Shown piece by piece: positions 17,436 through 28,000 of a stretch of DNA of 64,000 nt. The DNA lies in contig NZ_JBAWKA010000001.1 of the NCBI RefSeq assembly GCF_043876815.1, positions 992,001 to 1,056,000 of the forward strand, read 5' to 3'. Position 1 is the stretch's first letter. Every line of letters starts with the position of its first letter. A program made the translations under genes and the position numbers. The stretch comes from Gaetbulibacter_A sp043876815 (GTDB lineage Bacteria; Bacteroidota; Bacteroidia; Flavobacteriales; Flavobacteriaceae). The notes below the pieces were generated by a model. The model did not search any database and was not told the DNA's origin. It saw only the letters and a list, made by a program, of their open reading frames with translations.

Positions 17436-20400
17436 ATGATTAAACAAAAAATGAAAACAGAAGGTAGGTCCCGGAATAAGGTGCTGATTTTGTTCCTTTT
17501 AATGTCAATTTTTTCGGTTGTAAATTCACAAGCTCAAGAAAGGATTACTGGAGCAGTTAGTAGCGCTAATGGTATGCCCTTACCTGGAGTTAATGTTCTG
17601 CAAAAGGGAACCGGTAACGGAACAGTAACTGATTTTGATGGTAATTTTAGTATTACTATGAGACCGGGATCGAAAACTTTAGTGTTCTCCTATTTAGGAT
17701 ACGTTACTGAAGAAATCACCATTAGCAACCAAACAACTATTTCTGTAGTTCTTCAAGAGGACATGGAAGCTCTTAATGAAGTGGTAGTTATTGGATATGC
17801 TGCTGTAGATAAAAAGAAAGTATTGGGCTCCATTACGGGAATCAAAGCTGAGTCTATGGAACAAGCTACACCCATTACTGCATTTGATGCCGTTCAAGGT
17901 AAACTTGCGGGTGTTCAAATTGCAACCAATAACGGTCCGGGTGCTGGATTCGACATTCAAATACGGGGTGTATCAACCTTTGGCGCAGGTACACAACCCT
18001 TGTATGTGGTGGATGGCCAGCAATTGGAGGATATAGATAATTTAAACCCAAATGATATTGAATCCATAGAAGTTTTAAAGGATGGTGCAACGGCCGCAAT
18101 TTATGGTTCAAAAGCTGCTAATGGTGTGGTTTTGATAACAACTAAATCTGGTAAGGAAGGAAAGCTTTCTTTAGATGTTTCATCTATTACAGGTTTGAGT
18201 ACTTTGGTGGGAGATCTTCCGGTTTCAAACGCAGCTCAACGAACCTTATACGAAAGACTTAGAAGTAATAATCCGGATAACCCGACTGGTGGGGAGTTGG
18301 ACTCGTTAAATTTACTCCGAAGAAATTCATATGATTTACAGGAATTGATTACCAGAATGGCGACCAGGCAACAAATCAATGTGGCTTTAAGCGGCGGTGA
18401 TAAAAAAACCAAATATTATTTTAACACAGGATTCCTAAATTCTGAGGGTATTGTAAGAAGTAGTGGTTATAGAAGGATTAATACACAACTACGAGTTGAT
18501 GTTAACCCAACTAGGACATTGAAAGTGGGAACACGGATAAACCTGTCGTATGATAAACAATATGGAGTAAATGAGAATAACGCTTGGAGGCAAGTAACAT
18601 TTCGTGTGCCTTATTATCCACTTTTTCAACCTGATGGGTCGTATACGCCTACAATAGCCGGGCAGAGAAATCCACTGGCTGATGCAGACTTTAGAATTTT
18701 AGATAATAAAAACTACCGTTCTCAAATTTTTACTTATGCGGAATTAGAGGTATTGCCAAAACTTAAGGTTAAATCAACCTTGGGGATCAATTTCAGATTA
18801 TTTGAGCGCGAATTTTTTGAACCAAGGCTTTTAAGCGGGAATTTTGCTACAGGTACACCAAGAGGTAGCGAACGTAGAGATAGAACCTATGATATTCAGC
18901 AAGAGAATTATTTAAATTATAGGAATAAGTGGGGTAAACATAATTTTGCAGCATTTGGGGGTATGCAAATACAGAAATATAGCAGGGCTTTTTCTGATAT
19001 ATACTCACCAACATTTAATAATGAAATAATAAGGACATTTAATAATGCCGCACCGGGTTCCATTATTGCCAATAATTTTAATGAAAATCACAATATCTAC
19101 TCGTTATTTGGTGGGTTTAATTATGACTTCGCCAATAAATATTTGATTGGAGCAACCATAAGACGCGATGGATCTTCGAGGTTTGGTGATGAAAATGAAT
19201 TCGGTTATTTCCCATCGGCTACATTGGGCTGGAGAGTTACCAATGAAAACTTTCTTAAAAATAATGCTTTAATTAATAACTTGCTGTTTCGCGCCAGTTG
19301 GGGTGTTGTTGGTAATGAGCGTATAGGTAATTATGAATTTACAAGTGCTTTTGAACCAGGTTTTGATTACAATGGCATGGCTGGGATTGGATCTACACGT
19401 CTGGGAAATTCAGAGCTAAGCTGGGAAGAGACCGAATCGGTGAATTTGGGATTTGATTTATCCATGTTTAAAAACAGATTAGATATAAATTTTGATCTTT
19501 GGGAGAAGAACACCACAGGTCTTTTGGCGAATACGCCGTTACCCGAGGAATCCGGTTTTACGGGAATTCGAAGAAATGTTGGAGCCGTAAATAATAGAGG
19601 TATTGATTTGAATATTACAGGCACTTTGCTTAAAGCAAAAGATTTCTCATGGACAAGTAATTTTAATATTGGCTATCTGGAAAATGAAGTCACTAAATTG
19701 GATGGTGGTACGCCATTTGAGTCAGGTGCTTACCGAATTGAAGAAGGACAACCAATAGGTAACATTTATGGATACAAAAACTTAGGTGTGTTTCCGTATG
19801 ACGAATCTAATGCATTTACTCCTGACGGCGTACAATTAACACCAAATTTTGACAGTACCGGAGCCTTTACCAATTATACATTGAACGGATCTGATTACAC
19901 CGGAGATGTTGAACAACTTAGAGCAAATAACCAAACCTTACGTGGGGGAGATATTTTTTGGCAGGATCTGGATGGTAACTTTGTTATTGATAACAATGAC
20001 AGGCAAGTAATAGGTAATGGACTACCAACAACCTATGGAGGTTTTTCCCATAATTTAAGATATAAAAACTTTAGTGTGAGTGTACTTTTTGATTATAGTT
20101 TTGGGTTTGATATATATAGAGTTTATGATGAAGTTAGAAATGATTTAAACTCTGCTAATGAAACTCCTGGACCAGACCGTATTACGGGTGCTTGGAGAGA
20201 ACAAGGAGATATGACGGTTTACCCACGCTTAACTAGAGTGGTACAAAACCGACTAAGGCCAAACAGTTTTTTTGTGACAGATGGTAGTTACATCAAATGG
20301 CGATATATTCGTTTCAATTATGATTTTCCGAAATCAGTATTGGATAAAATGAATTTATTTAAAAGTGCTTCTCTTAATCTAGCTGTAAATAACTTAATGA

Positions 20401-20528
20401 CCTGGACTAATTATGAGGGATACAATCCTGAATTAGGAAGTAGAGGAAATCCTTTACAACCGAACCAAGATTTTTTAAGATATCCTAATAATCGCGAGAT
20501 CATTTTAGGTTTAAAAGTTCAATTTTAA
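17436..20528 (+). CDS. SusC-like TonB-dependent outer-membrane transporter
   Basis: A 1030-residue outer-membrane channel that takes up oligosaccharides together with the SusD lipoprotein and TonB energy. A signal peptide (to about SQAQ) is followed by a carboxypeptidase-regulatory-like domain (ITGAVSSANGMPLPGVNV onward). The plug domain has GKLAGVQIATNNGPG and the usual SusC end of plug GSKAANGVVLITTKSGKEG. The beta-barrel ends in an aromatic terminal strand, GLKVQF. The partner susD starts 19 bases downstream. There is no N-terminal sigma/anti-sigma (STN) domain, which fits control by the hybrid two-component regulator at 30133 rather than by an ECF sigma factor. Confidence 0.97.
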   Translation: MIKQKMKTEGRSRNKVLILFLLMSIFSVVNSQAQERITGAVSSANGMPLPGVNVLQKGTGNGTVTDFDGNFSITMRPGSKTLVFSYLGYVTEEITISNQTTISVVLQEDMEALNEVVVIGYAAVDKKKVLGSITGIKAESMEQATPITAFDAVQGKLAGVQIATNNGPGAGFDIQIRGVSTFGAGTQPLYVVDGQQLEDIDNLNPNDIESIEVLKDGATAAIYGSKAANGVVLITTKSGKEGKLSLDVSSITGLSTLVGDLPVSNAAQRTLYERLRSNNPDNPTGGELDSLNLLRRNSYDLQELITRMATRQQINVALSGGDKKTKYYFNTGFLNSEGIVRSSGYRRINTQLRVDVNPTRTLKVGTRINLSYDKQYGVNENNAWRQVTFRVPYYPLFQPDGSYTPTIAGQRNPLADADFRILDNKNYRSQIFTYAELEVLPKLKVKSTLGINFRLFEREFFEPRLLSGNFATGTPRGSERRDRTYDIQQENYLNYRNKWGKHNFAAFGGMQIQKYSRAFSDIYSPTFNNEIIRTFNNAAPGSIIANNFNENHNIYSLFGGFNYDFANKYLIGATIRRDGSSRFGDENEFGYFPSATLGWRVTNENFLKNNALINNLLFRASWGVVGNERIGNYEFTSAFEPGFDYNGMAGIGSTRLGNSELSWEETESVNLGFDLSMFKNRLDINFDLWEKNTTGLLANTPLPEESGFTGIRRNVGAVNNRGIDLNITGTLLKAKDFSWTSNFNIGYLENEVTKLDGGTPFESGAYRIEEGQPIGNIYGYKNLGVFPYDESNAFTPDGVQLTPNFDSTGAFTNYTLNGSDYTGDVEQLRANNQTLRGGDIFWQDLDGNFVIDNNDRQVIGNGLPTTYGGFSHNLRYKNFSVSVLFDYSFGFDIYRVYDEVRNDLNSANETPGPDRITGAWREQGDMTVYPRLTRVVQNRLRPNSFFVTDGSYIKWRYIRFNYDFPKSVLDKMNLFKSASLNLAVNNLMTWTNYEGYNPELGSRGNPLQPNQDFLRYPNNREIILGLKVQF

Positions 20529-20547
20529 TAGTTTAAAAAAAATAAAC

Positions 20548-22149
20548 ATGTTAAGAAATAATAATTTAAATAAAGTAAAGGTTTTTGTAACAATGTGTTT
20601 GGTAATATTTATTGCCAATTCTTGTGATGACCTTGTGGATGAAGTACCGGAAAGTGAAATATCACCGGAGAACTTTTTTCGAAATAACGAAGATTTAGAA
20701 ACTGCGTTAACAGCCGCCTACGATGGTTTGCAAAACGCCTATGCCACCAATACATTTTATTGGGGAGAAATAAGATCGGAGAATCATCAATCAATCGGAG
20801 CACAGGCCAATGGTGATGATTTAGATATTATTAATAATAACATTACTCCGGGTAATCCTCAAACGCGATGGGATAGACTGTATTTAATGATTGAACGGGC
20901 AAATCAGGTTATTTTCAATGCTCCAAAAATATCTGGATACAATAAAAACTTTTTGGGTGAGGCCTATGCTATCCGAGCGAAGGGCTATTTTGATGCCATT
21001 AGAGTTTGGGGAGATGTACCGTTGTTTACAGAGCCGGTAACGCTCTTATCTGAAGCAATGAAACCCGCGACCGATGCCACAACGATTATGAATGATGTGG
21101 TTATTGCGGATATGTTAAAAGCAGAAGAGCTATTAACAATTCCATCCAGTAATTTTAGGTTTTCCAGAGCCAGTGTTTATGCACTTCAGGCAGAGGTTTA
21201 TATGTGGTTGAATGATTATGCCAAGGCTAAACAGGCCATTGAGGCATTAATTAATCTTGGTGAGCATAGCTTGGTAACCACACCTGAGGCCTGGGATGAT
21301 TTATTCTACAACAATTTAGCGAGCCAAAATTTTCCGGAAGGTAGAGGTAAAATTCAAACAGGACCGGAGCTTATAATGTCAATTCAATATAATCTTGAAG
21401 AGCAGGTTAGGTTTGGAGGTAGTCACCCATTGAATAGGTCTGGTGTTCAAGCCGTATATTTTTCACCAATCCCATCATACGCTATTTCTGAAGTTGTTGA
21501 AAATAAGTGGCGAGATAAATTTCCTATTGATTCATTAGGATGGGTTACCAAGTATCCAGGTACAGACCCAGCACTAACAAGAACCGTTACTGTTGATGAT
21601 GGAATGGGAGGTGTTATAGAAGTTGAGCAACCGGTTTATGGAGATTGGAGATATTATTATAGTCGAGAAGGTCGTGTAGATAATTTTAGCAGTGTTGAAA
21701 TTGGTTCGGCAAGAACAGCAAAATGGAATCAAACTCCTCAAAGATCTGATTTGGACGACACTGATATAGTGCTTTACCGATATGCCGATATGATTCTTCT
21801 TTTGGCTGAAGCAGAGAACCAACTTGGCAATGATATTAGAGCTTTAGAACTTGTTAATCAAGTAAGAACAGCAAGACAATTGCCATTGGTAGATCCCATT
21901 GAGTTTGGAGCTTCACCAGATGAACGATTGAATTTTATCCTAGATGAGCGCCAATTTGAATTATTCGGAGAAGGAAAAAGATGGTGGGATTTAGTAAGAA
22001 ATAACAAGGCAAGTGAGGTTTTAGATCCAGTTTTAGCGGGAAGGGAAAACGCATTGCCATTAACACCAGGGCGTGAGTTATGGCCAATATTTGTGGAACA
22101 TTTAATTGAAAATCCTTTACTCAATCAGAATGAAGCGTATAATAATTAA
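20548..22149 (+). CDS. SusD-like outer-membrane glycan-binding lipoprotein
   Basis: A 533-residue surface lipoprotein that caps the SusC barrel and binds the polysaccharide. The lipoprotein signal ends in FIANSCDD. SusD/RagB features are SEISPENFFRNNEDLETALTA near the N-terminus, the TPR-like helices (YFDAIRVWGDVPLFTEPV, RASVYALQAEVYMWLNDYAKA) and the C-terminal LNFILDERQFELFGEGKRWWD. It lies directly after susC, with a fasciclin-like lipoprotein next. Confidence 0.97.
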   Translation: MLRNNNLNKVKVFVTMCLVIFIANSCDDLVDEVPESEISPENFFRNNEDLETALTAAYDGLQNAYATNTFYWGEIRSENHQSIGAQANGDDLDIINNNITPGNPQTRWDRLYLMIERANQVIFNAPKISGYNKNFLGEAYAIRAKGYFDAIRVWGDVPLFTEPVTLLSEAMKPATDATTIMNDVVIADMLKAEELLTIPSSNFRFSRASVYALQAEVYMWLNDYAKAKQAIEALINLGEHSLVTTPEAWDDLFYNNLASQNFPEGRGKIQTGPELIMSIQYNLEEQVRFGGSHPLNRSGVQAVYFSPIPSYAISEVVENKWRDKFPIDSLGWVTKYPGTDPALTRTVTVDDGMGGVIEVEQPVYGDWRYYYSREGRVDNFSSVEIGSARTAKWNQTPQRSDLDDTDIVLYRYADMILLLAEAENQLGNDIRALELVNQVRTARQLPLVDPIEFGASPDERLNFILDERQFELFGEGKRWWDLVRNNKASEVLDPVLAGRENALPLTPGRELWPIFVEHLIENPLLNQNEAYNN

Positions 22150-22159
22150 AAGAAAAATC

Positions 22160-22843
22160 ATGAAAAATTATATAAAATTTTTACTGTTCTTTATTTTGGC
22201 CTTTAGTATTTCGGGTTGTGATTTAGAACCACAAGACAGATTTAACTTTAAGCCTGATGTAGATTTGACTGATCCTTTCGATAATATGACGGCTTGGGAG
22301 TATATACAAACAAGAACAAAACTAAATGATAATGGTAGTTTTCATAATCAAGAACTTAACTATTTGATCGCTGCCATTAAAAGAGCAGGAATGGAGGATG
22401 AATATAACCAAACGGCCACTACGGAGAGAACCTATTTACTCTTAAATAATGCTGCTTTTTTAGGAGGTGGTGATGTGATCCAAATTGTAACCGGATCGAG
22501 TACAATACCTTCTGGAGAAACACCGGATGAAACCATGGCTAGAGCTGATGTTGAAAAATTAAGAACTGTTTTAAGATACCATATAGTTCAGTCTTATATA
22601 GCTCAGGTACCTACATTAGCAGAGAGTTTCGTTCCGTATTTATTTCAAACTTTGATACCCGGTGAAGATGGACTTATTGCTTTTGCACGTAATGATACTT
22701 GGAGAATACAAATTAATACAGCTCCGGTACCATTACCATCAACAGCCACATCTCAGCCTGAATTTGTACAACGCCATAATTATGTTTTTAAAAATGGAAT
22801 AGGTCATTATATTGCCGATCCTGTTAGGAACAAGCCTTATTAA
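22160..22843 (+). CDS. Fasciclin-like (FAS1) lipoprotein in the SusE position
   Basis: A 227-residue lipoprotein; the start at 22160 gives a clear signal (LAFSISGCDLEPQD). The region after residue 45 resembles a FAS1 domain: EYIQTRTKLNDNG, TYLLLNNAAFLGGGD and RTVLRYHIVQSYI correspond to the conserved H1 and YHVV-type H2 stretches. The position directly after susD is where SusE/F-type glycan-binding lipoproteins are found, so surface glycan binding or complex assembly is likely. That role is inferred; the domain call is by eye. Confidence 0.75.
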   Translation: MKNYIKFLLFFILAFSISGCDLEPQDRFNFKPDVDLTDPFDNMTAWEYIQTRTKLNDNGSFHNQELNYLIAAIKRAGMEDEYNQTATTERTYLLLNNAAFLGGGDVIQIVTGSSTIPSGETPDETMARADVEKLRTVLRYHIVQSYIAQVPTLAESFVPYLFQTLIPGEDGLIAFARNDTWRIQINTAPVPLPSTATSQPEFVQRHNYVFKNGIGHYIADPVRNKPY

Positions 22844-22874
22844 TTAAAATTTCTAAGGAGTCAGATTTATAAAT

Positions 22875-22925
22875 TATCGGTGGTAAATTATATTTTAAAA
22901 GTAATTTATCACCGATATTGTATTT
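22875..22925 (+). terminator. Hairpin after the susCD operon
   Basis: A 16-bp inverted repeat with a single G-T wobble (22875-22890 and 22902-22917) and an 11-base loop lies 31 bases after the fasciclin-like gene. A weak T-rich tail follows. It probably ends the susC-susD-FAS1 transcript. Confidence 0.62.
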
Positions 22926-23115
22926 AATATAATGGAAATAATCTATGTTTTCAAAAGGCGATTTTTAAAGGTTTTTAATTTTTTATTAAAAATTAGTGCT
23001 TATTATGCCTGCGGAAAACACATTATACCTGTAAATCCGAAAAGCCCAAAATGGGAAATTTTATAACCCATGATTAGTCACCAAAATGAGAAAAAGTAAA
23101 ACAGAATAATTCATT

Positions 23116-24624
23116 ATGAATAGACTTTTTTTTCAATCAAAAGTAGGCTCGATTTTAATCGCTTTTGTATTAATTCAAGAAACAATTGCACAAAATGTTT
23201 CGATGCCAAATATATTTGGGAGCAACATGGTATTACAACAAAATACCCAAGTTCCCATTTGGGGATGGGGAAAACCGGGATCTGAAATTTGTTTAAAGTC
23301 TAGTTGGGGCGAATCATTGAAAACTGTATGTGATATTGAAGGAAATTGGATTATAAAGGTGAAGACACCTAAAGCCATGCCGGGAGAAGCACCTGTATAC
23401 GACCTTTCGATTTTAGGGCCGTCAAATACGATTGAATTAAAAAATATTCTCATTGGTGAGGTGTGGCTTTGTTCCGGCCAGTCAAATATGGAGTTTCCGC
23501 TTAAACCTAAAGGGAATTTATTGGGGGTTGTAGATTATGAAAATGAGATAGCCAAGGCGAATTATAGAAATATACGCTTATTCAACGTAAAAAAGGATAG
23601 TTCTAATAGCCCTCAGGTTAATTTTCAAGGAATCTGGTCATCGTGTACTCCCAAAACAGTGGCTGATTTTTCGGCTGTTGCTTATTATTTCGGCAAGGAA
23701 TTAAATAGTAATAAAAAACTAAATGTACCCATTGGTTTAATTCAGAGTGCTTTTTCAGGTTCTGGTATTCAATGCTGGATGAAGCGAGAACTATTGGCTT
23801 CTGATTTAGAATTTAAAAAAGAATATTTGGAACCGGTAACCACTTCCATTTATAAAAAACCAAGCATTTTTTATAATGCTATGATAGCTCCTTTAATTCC
23901 ATTTGCTATAAAAGGCACCATTTGGTATCAGGGAGAATCGAATGTGGGACAAAATGATCTCTATGCCAAAGCCAATATGGATCTTATTAAAGATTGGCGG
24001 AAAGACTGGGGCAGGGATTTTTCTTTTTACGCGGTTCAAATGACTCCCAGATTTTATAAGGATAAGGAAGATAATGATACCAAATTTACAAGAGGTTATT
24101 TTCGAGAAGCTCAAAGTTCTATTACGAATATATTCAATACAGGTATTGTTGTTACCAGTGATTTGATGTTGAACCCTGATGAGCGCTCAGATTCCCATCC
24201 CCGAAACAAAAAGGATATAGGGATTCGTTTAGCTTTAATGGCTTTGTCCAAAGATTATGCGGTTGATGTTCAATATTTAGGACCTGTTTATAAATCTCAC
24301 AAGATTCATAAAAATAAAATCATAATATCTTTTACAAAAGAATCTTTAGGCAATGGTTTAAGTACTAAAGATAATGAAGCGGTGAAGGGTTTTAAAATTT
24401 CAGGAAAAGACGTCAAATTTTATCCTGCAAAAGCTGTGATTAAAGGAAATAAGATTATTGTTTCCTCTCCTTTTGTGAATAAACCTGTAGCTGTGCGCTA
24501 TGCATTTACAGATGGTGCTATGACGAATTTACAGAACAAGTCAGGGCTTCCAGTATATCCATTTAGAACCGATAACTTTCAACCCTCTAATGCGGTAGAT
24601 ATATCTGAATTAGAAATTAAATAA
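23116..24624 (+). CDS. Sialate O-acetylesterase-like carbohydrate esterase (second copy)
   Basis: A 502-residue exported esterase paralogous to the one at 10033-11490. It shares the signal peptide, SNMVLQQNTQVPIWGWGKPG, the nucleophile block GEVWLCSGQSNMEFPL, SAFSGSGIQCWM and KGTIWYQGESN. It should remove O-acetyl groups from sugar residues in the periplasm or at the surface. It stands alone between the susCD terminator and the lyase gene. Two SASA esterases and one alpha/beta esterase in one locus suggest a heavily acetylated substrate. Confidence 0.9.
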   Translation: MNRLFFQSKVGSILIAFVLIQETIAQNVSMPNIFGSNMVLQQNTQVPIWGWGKPGSEICLKSSWGESLKTVCDIEGNWIIKVKTPKAMPGEAPVYDLSILGPSNTIELKNILIGEVWLCSGQSNMEFPLKPKGNLLGVVDYENEIAKANYRNIRLFNVKKDSSNSPQVNFQGIWSSCTPKTVADFSAVAYYFGKELNSNKKLNVPIGLIQSAFSGSGIQCWMKRELLASDLEFKKEYLEPVTTSIYKKPSIFYNAMIAPLIPFAIKGTIWYQGESNVGQNDLYAKANMDLIKDWRKDWGRDFSFYAVQMTPRFYKDKEDNDTKFTRGYFREAQSSITNIFNTGIVVTSDLMLNPDERSDSHPRNKKDIGIRLALMALSKDYAVDVQYLGPVYKSHKIHKNKIIISFTKESLGNGLSTKDNEAVKGFKISGKDVKFYPAKAVIKGNKIIVSSPFVNKPVAVRYAFTDGAMTNLQNKSGLPVYPFRTDNFQPSNAVDISELEIK

Positions 24625-25002
24625 TATTAAATTCCTCATATTTTGAATTCCTTTTTCACTTTATGATATTGATTTTAGAATTGGTTAAGTCAAAATTAGC
24701 CACAGTATTTTTACAAGTATTCATCTTGGTTGCGATTAAATTTTAAAAATTAATGATTTAATCACCTTTGTTTTGTGAAATTCAAATCAAATAAAAAAAA
24801 GAAAATCAATTCAAATCCTAGTAATTATTATGGATATGCAACTTGTTTTTTAAAAACCACCCTTTTTATTGTCAATATTCCACCCAAAAACAATGTTGGC
24901 TTATTAATTTGTAATCGAAAATCTCTCATAAAATTTTAAAGATTAATAATTGGTGTCAGGGGCACTAATCATTATTCATAACTAACTAAATTAAATTAAG
25001 AA
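24625..25002. promoter_or_regulatory. Upstream region of the PL8 lyase gene
   Basis: These 378 AT-rich bases hold no gene. They should contain the lyase promoter. A stretch containing GATTAATAA and a later GGCACTAAT (about 24941-24970) loosely resembles the stretch before the gene at 12404 (GATTAATAA and GGTCACTTTAAT), but no box could be placed with confidence. Confidence 0.3.
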
Positions 25003-28000
25003 ATGAGAAAATTAAACTACTACAAATGTGTTTTTTTGTGGGTTTTCCTCTGTTTAGGAAACCTTACTTTTAGCCAGACTGTCCATGAGCAAATAATGGA
25101 GAGTGTGCGCACGGAACTTCATATTAAAAAAACTACAATAGACGGTGATGTTCAGGGTCATCTAGCAACCATACAAGCTAATGGCTCTTGGGCTGATCTT
25201 AATTACAATGATACGGATGAGCCTTGGGAGCCAATAACGCATCTTAATCGTTTGCGTGATATGGCTGATGCATATTCATCAAGCGAGAGCAGCTATTACA
25301 ACAATTTTGGGCTTTATGAAGCGATTGTGGATGGACTCAATTTTTATCATAATACTAACCCTGAAGCCCCAGGCGTATTTTTTTCTCCGGAGATAACCGA
25401 ACCAACTCTTTTGTGTAAAATCCTTATTTTGGCTAGGGCAGGAACGTATCAGATTCCAACCACTTTGGAAAATAACATTCTTACTAGATTAGATAATATG
25501 CCTGCTCCATATCCCAACAGATATACCGGAACCAACAGGCTTTGGTATAACTTGTGGTATTTTTATAAGGGATTATTAAAAGATAATGCTAGCGAGGTAA
25601 CTTATGCTACGAGTGACTCCTGGAATGAGTTGATGCCCAAGACTACAGAGGTAGAAGGTTTACAGCAAGACCTGACCTATTTCCAGCATGGTGCACAGCT
25701 GAATCTCCATACTTATGGTCGGAATTTCATAAATAATATTAATTCTATGGCAGGACACTTAATAGGTACTACATATGGTTTAAACGATAGTCAAAAATTA
25801 GAATCTTACAAAAATTATCTTACCGTAGGTCCCTATGGTCAGGCCATACGCGGAGAATATATCAGTTTCAATGTCGTAGGAAGGGATATCAGTAGGCCAG
25901 ATAAAACAGATGGTCAAGTGACCCCTTATATAAATGCTAAAATTTTAGATCCAAGTAATGCTGCCCAATATGATATATTTAAAAATCGACTATCAGGTAG
26001 TGCGGCACCATCAGCTAATGTAACCGTCAGAAATTCCTATGGGTACAGATCGCAATTTACAACTCATAACAGAACTAACTATAATTTTGATATTCGTGCC
26101 AATTCTTATCGAACCAAGAAAACAGAAAGTTTTGCCGGTGATAATCGTAAGGGCTTGTTTTTAACAGAAGGAGCTACCAATATTATGGTCGATGGGGATG
26201 AATATTTTAATATCTTTCCTGCATGGGATTGGAATAAAATACCCGGAACAACCGCCCCAGCGTATACAGGCAGTAAATTATTGCCCACACAGGGTACAGG
26301 AGAGACGGGTAACTCTACATTTTCTGGAGGGGTGTCTGATGGTACTTATGGACTACAGGTATTTAGAATGATCGATTACCAAACCCAAGCAAAAAAAGCC
26401 TGGTTTTTATTTGATGAGGAGGTTGTTTGCCTTGGTGCAGGAATTAGTGCTACCGCCACAGAGGGAATCAACACGACCATCAATCAGTGCCATCTCGATG
26501 GCTCTGTAGTGGTGTCTCAAGGTGGTTCCACATCTACATTGTCTACAGGGGGGCATACTTTGTCTTCAAACGTAGACTGGGTACTGCATGACAAGGTTGG
26601 CTATTTTATACCAAATGGTGGTAACCTGAAGTTGAGAAATCAAGTGGAGTCCGGTTATTGGCAAGATATCAATACAAGACCGGCACATGCTAACGAAGCA
26701 TTGGTAACCACAGGTGTCTTCAAGTTTTGGTTCGATCATGGGGTTAACCCATCTAACGCTTCGTATGCTTACATCGTAGCCCCCGGGAAAACTACCGTTC
26801 AGGAAATGAATAATTACAACCTCAATGCGGTTCAAATATTGCGGAATGATGCTAATATACAAGCGGTAAAGCATAACACGTTAGACATGATGCAAGTGGT
26901 GTTCCATACCCCGGGAACTTTAATTGCGGGAGATATTACACTTGAAGTGGATAAGGCTTGTGCTTTGATATTAAAGAATATTAGCACGGCTAATGTATCA
27001 GTAAGTGCTGCCGATCCCTCTGAGAGTTATAGTAGTCTTAAGGTGTCCTGGAGTTCTTCGAGCATTTCACCGATGAGAGAGCTTCAGTTAAATTTACCAC
27101 AAACAGATGTTTTCAAGGGCAGCACAGTACAGGGTGTAATCGACCTTAGCCTACCAGCTCAGAATTCAACCATAGTAAAACAATATCCCACACATGATGC
27201 CTATGTTGAAAATGGAACCAGTTCTGGTACGAATTTTGGTTCTGCGGATAAAATAATCGTAAAGAACGGCAATGTAAGCGGGATACGTAACGGTTTTCTT
27301 AGGTTTAATTTATCTGGAGTAAACCCTGGCGCAACATTAGTATCGGCAACCTTAAGAATGAAAGTGAGGGGTAACTATCCAGATGCCACACTAACCACAT
27401 GGGATGTGAGTTCTGTAACGGACGATAGTTGGACAGAAGGTGCCATTACCTGGGATACCAAACCTGCTTCTAGCTCTGTATTGGATAACCAGCCGGGCCA
27501 GGCCAGTGGTTATGTGCAGTGGGACGTAACCAGTTTTGTGAATGCCCAGTTAAGTGGGGACGGAAAAGTTTCACTCAGAATATCCTCAACAAGCGTAGAT
27601 TCTTCCACATATGCGGCTTTTTTCTCAAAAGAGAACGGCGATATAAATGACAGACCAGTATTGGAATTGGAGTATGCCAATCCTAAGGTTGGTTTTTATC
27701 CCACACATGATGCGTACGTTGAAAATGGAACCAGTTCCGGTACGAATTTTGGTTCAGCAGATAAAATAATAGTAAAGAACGGCAATGTAAGCGGGATACG
27801 TAACGGATTTCTTAAGTTTAGTTTATCGGAAGTAAGCCCTGATGCAACCTTAGCATCGGCAACCTTAAAAATGAAAGTGAGGGGTAACTATCCAGATGCC
27901 ACACTAACCACATGGGAAGTGAGTTCTGTAACGGACGATAATTGGACAGAGGGTACCATTACATGGGATACCAAACCTGCTTCAAGTTCTGTTTTGGATA

